The notes under the pieces were generated by a model. It searched no databases. It worked only from the letters and a program-made list of their open reading frames with translations, and had not been told where the DNA came from. From positions 186,001 to 250,000 of the forward strand of contig QZFT01000023.1 of assembly GCA_003600225.1 (NCBI GenBank): 64,000 bases of DNA, read 5' to 3'. Source of the stretch: Pseudonocardiaceae bacterium YIM PH 21723. Lineage in GTDB: Bacteria > Actinomycetota > Actinomycetes > Mycobacteriales > Pseudonocardiaceae. Position 1 is the first letter of the stretch. Every line of letters begins with the position of its first letter. The position numbers and the translations under genes are program-made. This document shows, piece after piece, positions 57,260 to 64,000 of the stretch.

Positions 57260-59754
57260 ACCGACGCCGGACGGCCATCGGTCTGGCCATCATCGGCTGC
57301 GTGGCGGCCGCGCTGCTCACCGGAATCGACATGTCGCCTGCGGCACAGGTCCGGCTCCGTACCGGCGCCCTCTGGCTGGCGTCCAACCAGACCGGCGAGC
57401 TGACGCTGGTGAGCGGTGGTGCCGCCACCGTCGCCGCGAAGGTCCAGGTGGCTCCGGCCGGCACCTCCATCGAATCCGGGCAGCTGAGTGACACCGGCTA
57501 CGCGTTGAACAGGAACGACGGATCGATCACCCGCATCGACCCCGCGACCCGGCGTCCCCTCAGGTCCACCATCAGCGCGCCGGGCGCCACCCACCTGCTG
57601 GCCGGCGATCGGACGGTCTACGCGGTGAATCCGGATCGTGGCACGGTCACCGGTTTCGATCCCGCACGGCTCACCCCGACGACCTCGGGGATGCCCTCCG
57701 CCGTCGGTGAATCCCTGCTCGACGGGCGCGGACACGTCTGGACCCTGGACCGGAGCAACGGGTCGCTGATCTGGTTCGACACCGGCACCCGGCACAGCAG
57801 GCGGTCAGCGGGCACGCCGGGGCGCTCGGCGCTGGCCATGGTCGACGGCAAACCGGTCATCGCGGACGCCGGACGTCAGGTGATCGAGTCGGTGAACCCG
57901 GATTCCGGCGATGTCGAAAGCGGCATGCATTGGGCCGCGACGGACTCGGGTGAGATAGCGGTGACCGGTTCGGCGGGCCGGGTGTCGATCAGTGCCGGAG
58001 ACCGGTTCACCAGCTGCGACCTGGGCGCACAGCGCTGCGCGGACCCGATCGGGCTGGGAGGCCGGCTGGGTCCGGCGGTGGTGGTCGGGACCAGGGCGAT
58101 CGTGCCCGATCACCAGTCCGGCCAGGTGACGATCATCGATCTCTCCGGCATGCGGGTGGTCGGAACCAAGCGGCTGTTCGACCGGCCGGTGCGGTTCGAA
58201 CTCCGCGAACACGACGGGTTCGTGTTCTACAACGACCCGGACAGCGCCCAGGCCGGTGTGCTGGACGTGAACGGCTCCGTCACCCCCATCACCAAATACG
58301 ACTCCCCCACCAAGGGCCCCGACGCGACCGTGATCGCGGGCGAGGTCGCCAAGTCCGGGCAGGAACCCGGGACCGGAACGCGTCCCGGTCCCGGCCCGGT
58401 CGCCGGCCCGCAGACCGGGCTGCCGGGCCCTGGACGTCCTGGCGATCCGGCCGGCCTGTCCATTGCGGTCTCGCCGCAGGCCTTCGGTCTGGTCGGCGAC
58501 CAGCTGCGCTTCTCGCTGCGCGGAGCCGACGTCCCGGCGGACACCGCGCAGTGGACCTTCGGCGACGCCGGGCGGGCCACCGGGGCACAGGTGACCCACA
58601 GCTGGAACAACCCCGGCACCTTCCAGGTCCGGGCGGCGCTGGGCTCCCTGGTGGCCCAGACCTCGGTGGTCATCGACCGGCCGGGAGCCAAACCGGAGAT
58701 CGCCACGCTCGACTTCTCCCCCGCGCGACCGGTGATCGGCCAACGGGTGCGGTTCACGGCCGGCCTGCGCGGCGGCGTGGCGGAACACGGCATCTGGACC
58801 ATCAGCGGACACGGCGATCCGATCACGATGACGACCAAGGACATCGGAACACTGGAGTACGCGTTTCCCGCCTCCGGTCAGTACACCGTCACGGTCACCA
58901 CCACATCCGCCGGCCAGAGCGCCAGCCGGTCGGTGGACCTCCCGGTGCGGGCGGGACGGGTCACCGCCTGGACCGGACTGGATACCGTCCCGGAACAGGG
59001 CCTGCCACCCGAGGTGGCCGGCGGCGTGGTGGCCATCTCATCCGGGAGCGCGCACGACCTCGCGTTGAAAGCCGACGGCTCGGTGTACGCCTGGGGAGAG
59101 AACGGCCATGGCGAGACGTCGGTGCCCGACGCGGCACGCCGCGATGTGGTCGCCATCGCGGCCGGCGATCTGCACAACCTGGCCCTGTCCTCGAATGGTG
59201 TCGTCACCGCTTGGGGGCAAGGACCAGAAGGCCAGGTGCCCGCACAGGCGCAGACCCAGGTGAAGGCCATCGCCGCCGGCTCGGGTTTCAGCGTGGTGCT
59301 CAAGGCGGATGGCACGACCATGAGCTGGGGCCGGAACAATCGGGTGAACTCGCCGAACGCCAACGGACCGGAGACCGATTTCGACCATGTCATCGCCATC
59401 GCCGCGGGCGTCGACTTCTACCTGGCGCTCAAGTCCGACGGGACCCTGGTCGGCAAGGGCCGGGCGCCGGTAGAGAACCAGCCGGACAGCGGAATCGTGT
59501 CGCTGAGCAGCGGTGGTTTCTCCACCATGGGTACCGGGCGGGACGGTTCGGTGCACGCCTGGGGCCGCTACTCGATACCGGAGGGGCAGAACGTGCGGAG
59601 CGCGGTTGCCACGGCGAACAACGGCAAGGCCTACGTGGCCATCCTCGCCGATGGCTCCTGGGCGTGCTGGGGACCCCAGCGATGCGTCGCACCCGCCGTG
59701 CGTCATCCGCTGGCGGTGTCCGGGCGGTACACCCATCTCCTGGTGATCGACTAG
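57256..59754 (+). CDS. extracellular multi-domain protein: propeller-like region, PKD domain and RCC1 repeats
   Basis: An 832-residue protein with one N-terminal TM (RTAIGLAIIGCVAAALLTGI), a beta-propeller-like region (about 35-370), a PKD domain (about 400-475, WTFGDAGRA...HSWNNPGTF), a second Ig-like domain (about 480-565), and six RCC1-type repeats (from 575, e.g. AIAAGDLHNLALSSNGVVTAWGQ) completing a seven-blade propeller with the segment at 567-572. In related operons an Fn3-type surface protein occupies this slot. It probably works outside the membrane with the DUF58/TgpA-like complex. It overlaps the convergent TIR gene by 4 bp. Confidence 0.85.
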   Translation: MNRRRTAIGLAIIGCVAAALLTGIDMSPAAQVRLRTGALWLASNQTGELTLVSGGAATVAAKVQVAPAGTSIESGQLSDTGYALNRNDGSITRIDPATRRPLRSTISAPGATHLLAGDRTVYAVNPDRGTVTGFDPARLTPTTSGMPSAVGESLLDGRGHVWTLDRSNGSLIWFDTGTRHSRRSAGTPGRSALAMVDGKPVIADAGRQVIESVNPDSGDVESGMHWAATDSGEIAVTGSAGRVSISAGDRFTSCDLGAQRCADPIGLGGRLGPAVVVGTRAIVPDHQSGQVTIIDLSGMRVVGTKRLFDRPVRFELREHDGFVFYNDPDSAQAGVLDVNGSVTPITKYDSPTKGPDATVIAGEVAKSGQEPGTGTRPGPGPVAGPQTGLPGPGRPGDPAGLSIAVSPQAFGLVGDQLRFSLRGADVPADTAQWTFGDAGRATGAQVTHSWNNPGTFQVRAALGSLVAQTSVVIDRPGAKPEIATLDFSPARPVIGQRVRFTAGLRGGVAEHGIWTISGHGDPITMTTKDIGTLEYAFPASGQYTVTVTTTSAGQSASRSVDLPVRAGRVTAWTGLDTVPEQGLPPEVAGGVVAISSGSAHDLALKADGSVYAWGENGHGETSVPDAARRDVVAIAAGDLHNLALSSNGVVTAWGQGPEGQVPAQAQTQVKAIAAGSGFSVVLKADGTTMSWGRNNRVNSPNANGPETDFDHVIAIAAGVDFYLALKSDGTLVGKGRAPVENQPDSGIVSLSSGGFSTMGTGRDGSVHAWGRYSIPEGQNVRSAVATANNGKAYVAILADGSWACWGPQRCVAPAVRHPLAVSGRYTHLLVID

Positions 59755-61148
59755 AGATAGCGCCCCTGCAAGGTCTCGTCCAGCTGCCGCCGGGCGGCGA
59801 CCACCGCCTGCGGGTCGCCGTCGAACGCGCCGTGCCGGAGCAGCGGTGAGTCCGCGCCGAGCCGCAGGTTGAGCCGCTGCGGCACGGTGCTGGCCCCGGT
59901 GTGCAGCTGGTAGGCGAACTCGCCGAGCGAGGTGAACGCGCCCTGGTGCAGTTCCAGCAGGCTGCGCAGGTACTCGTACTCCTCGAAGGCGTTGTCGTAC
60001 TCCGCCTCCAGCAGCACCGGGTTGAACACCTGGCGGAGCACCCGGTGCAGGTGCCTGCTGAGCGCGTGCCGGCTCCGGTGTCCGCCCCATTGCGGGAACT
60101 CGGCGGCGTGCTGGGGATCGATCACATGGCGCAGGGCGAGCGCGTGCAGCGCCGCCTCCTCCCGCCTGCCCGCCCGGATGGAGGTCGAGGTGAGCATCCG
60201 GTAGACGAGGTCCTCCCGGCCGGCCGACATACCGGCGATGCCGACCGTGTAGGCCAGCAGCAGGGCCGGATACGACTCGGCCCGTAGCCACACCTCGCGG
60301 GCCGAGCTGGGCGGCGCCGAGGAACGGCGGTTCGCGATCCGGTTGATCAGGCTGATCCACAGTTCGTCGTGCCGGTTGCCACCGAAACAGGCGCCGACGG
60401 CGACCAGCCGCAGCAGCTGTCCGAGGTCCCGCTCGTAGCCGGTCAGCCGCTGTTCCAGCACCGCGGGGACGTCCACCCCGGACATGCTCACCGGGTATCG
60501 ATGCTCGCCGATGGCCTCCACCGCCTCGGCCGCCGCCAGGTGCACGATGTCCTGGCCGACCGCCTTGCCGCCGGGGTCCACCAGCGACTGCCGCAGCCGG
60601 GTCACCTCGCTGCGCAGTTCCCCTTCGACCTCGGGCGCCACCGAGACAGAGGGCGCGGGGCGGGTGCTCGCCGTGGGCACGGTCAGGCTCGGCACCAGAT
60701 CGGTGAGCTCGTCCAGCAACCGGGTCAGGTCGAAGTCGTCGCTGCGGTGATGCATCCGCAGGTACTGGCAGCGGGCCAGCCGGGTGATCTCCGGGGGCAG
60801 GTCGGGTTCGATGAGTGGCGGGATGCCGTCCAGCAGCACCGGGATGACCCGGATGCCCCGGTCGAAGGCGGCCGAGACCTCCCGGCGCACCCAGTCCGTC
60901 GGGCTGTCCAGCCTGCGGCCGCCATTGCGGTCCTGCGCGGTCAGCCAGCGCGGCCCGATGACCGCCAGCAGCACGTCACTGCGCCGCAACCGGGACTCGA
61001 TCTCCTCGGCGAAGTCCTCGCCGAGCCGGATCGACTTGCTGGCGTAGAACACCTTGTCCATGCCGAAGTGGCTGCCGAGCTCCCGCTTGATCAACGCGGC
61101 GGCCCACTCACCATCACCGGTGCGGTAGTTGATGAAGACCCCGCTCAT
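59751..61148 (-). CDS. TIR-domain protein
   Basis: A 465-residue protein: N-terminal TIR domain (1-150) with VFINYRTGDGEWAAALIKREL, DVLLAVIGPRWLT and a conserved acid Glu90 in DWVRREV (the NADase catalytic position). The remaining 300 residues are helical with no clear family (ALLLAYTVGIAGM, HALSRHLHRVLRQV). TIR NADases are effectors in bacterial antiphage systems, so a toxic NAD-depleting role is possible but unproven. ATG 61148. It follows the XRE-TPR regulator after 50 bp on the same strand. Confidence 0.85.
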   Translation of the reverse strand: MSGVFINYRTGDGEWAAALIKRELGSHFGMDKVFYASKSIRLGEDFAEEIESRLRRSDVLLAVIGPRWLTAQDRNGGRRLDSPTDWVRREVSAAFDRGIRVIPVLLDGIPPLIEPDLPPEITRLARCQYLRMHHRSDDFDLTRLLDELTDLVPSLTVPTASTRPAPSVSVAPEVEGELRSEVTRLRQSLVDPGGKAVGQDIVHLAAAEAVEAIGEHRYPVSMSGVDVPAVLEQRLTGYERDLGQLLRLVAVGACFGGNRHDELWISLINRIANRRSSAPPSSAREVWLRAESYPALLLAYTVGIAGMSAGREDLVYRMLTSTSIRAGRREEAALHALALRHVIDPQHAAEFPQWGGHRSRHALSRHLHRVLRQVFNPVLLEAEYDNAFEEYEYLRSLLELHQGAFTSLGEFAYQLHTGASTVPQRLNLRLGADSPLLRHGAFDGDPQAVVAARRQLDETLQGRYL

Positions 61149-61198
61149 ACCCTGAGACTGGCACGTGGTCCGACCGGGTGACAAGTTCAGCGAGCGCA

Positions 61199-62491
61199 CT
61201 ACTGGATCGGCACGTGCAGCGCCGCCGACAACCGCTCCTGCAAGATCCGGACTTCGCCGTGGTTGTGCCAGCGGGCCAGGGTACGGGCCAGCCTGCGCAG
61301 ATCGGTGCGGATGGTCGCGGAGTCCACCACCTCGGCCGAGTTCAGCACGCCGTGGGCCAGCCCGCAGGCGTGGTCCACCTCGCCGGCCGAGGCGTGCGCC
61401 AGGGCCTGCCTGGTGCCGAACCGGGCGTGTGCCCGGAGCGAGTCGGCCGGGATGCGGGAGACCTGGTCGTCCAGGATCTCCGCCGCCTCGCCCGGCCGGC
61501 CGAGGTCGTGCAGGCACCAGCCGGTGACCATGCTGGTCAGGTCCGTCACGCTGGACTGACCGAGTGCGAGCTCACCGGGCTGTTCGCCCGCCGCCAGCAG
61601 CACCGCGGCCCGGTCCAGCGCCCGCCGGCACGAGTCGTAGTCGCCCGCCAGGGCGTGTCCCTGGGCCTCACGCAGCGCCGCCTGTCCCCGGGTACGGGCG
61701 GAGGCGCGGTTGCTGGCCTGCGCCTGGGCCGCCAGCTCGATCGTCTGCCTGGCGTCGTCTCGGTACAGCGTGATCAGGGCCCGGCGAATCAGGCCGTGCG
61801 CGGCCAGATCCCGGTCCTCGGCGGCATCGGCCAGATCCACCGCCGCGTTGGTCCAGTTCAGCGCCGCGCGGTCGTCGCCGGCCTCCTGCGCCAGCCAGCC
61901 CGCGTACTCCTGGTAGCGGGCGGCCAGCCGTAGCAGCTCGATCTGTTGCGGCCCCGACGCGCTCTTCGCCATGCCGCGGACGGTGTGTCCCTGGGCGACG
62001 ACGGTGGGCAGCACGATGCCCGGGCTGGCCATCTGACCGAGTTTGCGGGACTGGTTGAACAGCTGTTTAAAGGCGGCGATGGTGGATTCCTGGCGGGCTC
62101 CTGCGGGCAGGGCGCCGGGAGTCAGTTTGGTGGCCATCAGGGACACGGCGCCCGCGGCCAGTGCCTGGCGGCGGTTCATCGGGACCAGCCAGCTGGTCCC
62201 GTCCGGGGCGAACGTCATCATCAACACCTCGTCGTCGGCCTCGGCGACCGGGGCGGGTGACGACGGTTCGACACGGTCCTCAGTGACCATGGCGGCTAGT
62301 TCGCCACCCGCGTCCAGCGCCGCATCGCAGAGCCGGGCGAGGTCGATTCCCGCTCGTTTGTCCCCAGTCTCGATCTTTCCGAGGTGGCCTTTGCTGTAGT
62401 GGACCAGCTCCGCCAGGCCGGTCAGCGACAAACCTGCCGCCAACCGGTAGCGCCGCAGCTCCCTACCGAAGAGTGTGGACGAATCGGTCAT
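61199..62491 (-). CDS. XRE helix-turn-helix regulator with TPR-like C-terminus
   Basis: A 430-residue regulator: HTH_XRE (YRLAAGLSLTGLAELVHYSKGHLGKIETG), an internal Tat-like NRRQALAAGAVSLMA segment that is usual in this family, and TPR-like helices (LRLAARYQEYAGWLAQEAGDDRAAL onward). Such proteins bind peptides or other effectors in the TPR. It lies upstream of the TIR gene on the same strand and probably regulates or escorts it. Start ATG 62491; the 238-bp upstream region 62492-62729 has no other clear feature. Confidence 0.88.
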   Translation of the reverse strand: MTDSSTLFGRELRRYRLAAGLSLTGLAELVHYSKGHLGKIETGDKRAGIDLARLCDAALDAGGELAAMVTEDRVEPSSPAPVAEADDEVLMMTFAPDGTSWLVPMNRRQALAAGAVSLMATKLTPGALPAGARQESTIAAFKQLFNQSRKLGQMASPGIVLPTVVAQGHTVRGMAKSASGPQQIELLRLAARYQEYAGWLAQEAGDDRAALNWTNAAVDLADAAEDRDLAAHGLIRRALITLYRDDARQTIELAAQAQASNRASARTRGQAALREAQGHALAGDYDSCRRALDRAAVLLAAGEQPGELALGQSSVTDLTSMVTGWCLHDLGRPGEAAEILDDQVSRIPADSLRAHARFGTRQALAHASAGEVDHACGLAHGVLNSAEVVDSATIRTDLRRLARTLARWHNHGEVRILQERLSAALHVPIQ

Positions 62492-62729
62492 GTCTCCCCC
62501 AGGTGTCTCCCGTCGTCTCCAGCCGAGGACGACGGACGAACACTGTTGCCGGAGTGGCTACCCCGGCAAGCTGAGTTTTGCGAGCGCAGGGCTCGCACTG
62601 AGCAGGTTACGCGGACTTCCACTCCCCCCGGGAGTCCGCGTGACCGCGGGGTGCGGCGAGTCGGGGCTACCTGGGGGTGCTCCGAATCGCCCACCCCGCC
62701 GCTGTGAAGCGGATCCGCATCGGCGTTAA

Positions 62730-63695
62730 ATGGACGATGTGACGATCGGGCTGGACGAACTCGCCAGGGATTTCACCGCGCACCGCAGCCATCTGATCGG
62801 TGTCGGCTACCGGCTGACCGGGACCGTTTCCGACGCCGAGGACGCCATTCAAGAGGCCTGGCTACGGCTCTCCGCACTGGATGAGACCGACCGGGACCGG
62901 ATCCTGGAACTCCGCGCCTGGCTGACGACGGTCGTCGCCCGCATCTGCCTGGACCGGCTGCGGTCCGCGCCGGTCCGCCGGGAGAAGTACGTCGGCCCCT
63001 GGCTTCCCGAACCCCTGGTGACCACGTCCGGGCCGGATCCGCTCGACGACCTGGTCGCCGATGAGGGTGTGCGGATGGCCGCCATGGTGGTACTCGACCG
63101 GCTCGGTCCCGAACAACGCGTGGCCTTCGTCCTGCACGACAGCCTCGGCGTGCCGTTCCCGGAGATCGCGTCGATCCTCGGCTGCGAACCGGCCGCGGCA
63201 CGGCAGTACGCCTCCCGGGCCCGCAAGCTGGTGAACGACGCCCCACCGAAGCTGCCGGCCGCCGAGCAACGACAGCTCATCGCCGATTTCGTGGCCGCCC
63301 TGACCTCAGGCGACGTGCTGGCGGTGGCGAAACTGCTGCATCCGGATGTGGTGGCGCTGGGCGACGGCGGCGGCAAGGCCTCGGCCGCGCGGGTTCCGCT
63401 GGTGGGTGTGGAGAAGGTCGCGACCTTCATCCACGGGCTCTACACCAAGTTCGCCAAGAGCCAGGCCGAGATCACGCCGGTCGTGGTCAACGGCGAACCC
63501 GGCCTGTTCATCCGCGCCGAGCGCAAGGTGCGGGACGGGGTGGCGGTGGACAGCGCCACCTCCACCTTCGTCGTCCGGGACGGGCTGATCATCGGCATCT
63601 ACAACGTGGTCAACCCGGACAAGCTCACGCGCCTGCCCCGGGAACTCGGTGAGCGCGAGGAACCGGATTACCTGGTGGGCTCCAGTGAGGTGTAG
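62730..63695 (+). CDS. ECF41-type RNA polymerase sigma factor (SigJ-like)
   Basis: A 321-residue sigma factor: region 2 (YRLTGTVSDAEDAIQEAWLRL), region 4 (LGPEQRVAFVLHDSLGVPFPEIASILGCEPAAARQYASRAR) and a C-terminal SnoaL-like domain (about 205-310) ending NVVNPDKL. The ECF41 group carries this extra domain, which tunes its own activity. No anti-sigma or the oxidoreductase partner usually adjacent is seen. ATG 62730. Overlaps the convergent MmpS-like gene by 28 bp. Confidence 0.9.
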   Translation: MDDVTIGLDELARDFTAHRSHLIGVGYRLTGTVSDAEDAIQEAWLRLSALDETDRDRILELRAWLTTVVARICLDRLRSAPVRREKYVGPWLPEPLVTTSGPDPLDDLVADEGVRMAAMVVLDRLGPEQRVAFVLHDSLGVPFPEIASILGCEPAAARQYASRARKLVNDAPPKLPAAEQRQLIADFVAALTSGDVLAVAKLLHPDVVALGDGGGKASAARVPLVGVEKVATFIHGLYTKFAKSQAEITPVVVNGEPGLFIRAERKVRDGVAVDSATSTFVVRDGLIIGIYNVVNPDKLTRLPRELGEREEPDYLVGSSEV

Positions 63696-64000
63696 GCGCA
63701 CTCGACCGAGGTCATCGTCCCGGTCTGCGGCGCGCTCTCCTTGACGACCTTGCCGTCAACGGTGATCTTGCAGGCCAGTGGGCCGTCGCCCCCGCTGCGG
63801 ATCGCGTTCACCGCGAAGGCGATGCCCTTGACCTTGACCTCTTTCTTGAACGGCAACGGAGCATCGGCCGCCGCCGATGCCGAGTCCAGGTCACCTTCGG
63901 TGAACCCGATGTTCGCGCTACCGGCTCCGATGACCTCGTACACCACGGAGTGCTCGGCGTTCAGGTCGTTGTTGACCTTGTTGGCGATCGAGCCGACCAC
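63668..64000 (-). CDS. C-terminal part of an MmpS-like membrane-transport accessory protein (5' end outside window)
   Basis: The frame is open to the window edge, so only the last 110 residues are visible. Segments VVYEVIGAGSANIGFTEG, LPFKKEVKVKG and ACKITVDGKVVKESAPQTG match the outer beta-sandwich of MmpS proteins, which assist MmpL lipid or siderophore exporters. The N-terminal TM should lie beyond base 64000. Confidence 0.8.
   Translation of the reverse strand: MVGSIANKVNNDLNAEHSVVYEVIGAGSANIGFTEGDLDSASAAADAPLPFKKEVKVKGIAFAVNAIRSGGDGPLACKITVDGKVVKESAPQTGTMTSVECAYTSLEPTR

Noticed and set aside
1-64000. Prophage, transposon or CRISPR
   Set aside because: No integrase, transposase, phage structural or Cas gene and no regularly spaced direct repeats were seen.

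Overview
The window is high-GC DNA from a filamentous-type actinobacterium, most likely order Pseudonocardiales. This is an inference from the near-universal G/C third positions, the frequent GTG starts, the Tat and lipoprotein exports, the ECF41 sigma factor, the MmyB-type XRE and DasR-like sites, and an actinobacterial dnaG. It is ordinary chromosome rather than a plasmid or prophage. I see no integrase, transposase, CRISPR array or multimodular biosynthetic gene.

Region 1 (1-30 kb) holds accessory metabolism and cell-surface functions: an HSL-type esterase, a PhoD-like phosphatase, and a three-gene membrane operon built round a polysaccharide-deacetylase/GT2 fusion whose deacetylase half is dead. 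It also has an LCP ligase, an alpha/beta hydrolase without its nucleophile, a fused intradiol dioxygenase, a lectin-LysM protein, a DUF3048 lipid-envelope-type protein, an MFS pump with a MerR-type leaderless promoter, two two-component systems, and a complete four-gene oligopeptide/nickel-type ABC importer. Several genes end in a dispersed palindromic repeat (consensus half CCGAAGTTGACGATGTTCGG) that in three cases supplies the stop codon itself.

Region 2 (30-43.4 kb) is a set of oxidoreductase/regulator pairs. Its centrepiece is a 1168-residue protein (33126-36632) that joins a catalytically degenerate caspase-like domain to an EccC-type FtsK/SpoIIIE ATPase in which the last EccC domain is present three times. 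No ESX secretion genes lie beside it. A tendamistat-like secreted peptide follows it convergently.

Region 3 (43.4-47.6 kb) is housekeeping: tRNA-Met, tRNA-Asn, a trans-aconitate methyltransferase and dnaG.

Region 4 (47.8-53.1 kb) is a head-to-tail array of five secreted GH18 chitinase-like paralogues in three transcription units. DasR-type (dre-like) operators precede the first and second units.

Region 5 (53.2-59.8 kb) is a tightly overlapping MoxR ATPase - DUF58 - transglutaminase-like membrane protein - PKD/RCC1 propeller operon. The transglutaminase has lost both its Cys and its His.

Region 6 (59.8-64 kb) has an XRE-TPR regulator followed by a TIR-domain protein (a candidate defence or signalling pair), an ECF41 sigma factor, and the end of an MmpS-like protein running off the window.

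Two themes recur. One is pseudo-enzymes kept inside otherwise intact operons: NodB, alpha/beta hydrolase, caspase and transglutaminase. The other is very tight packing, with many convergent genes overlapping by 4-96 bp.
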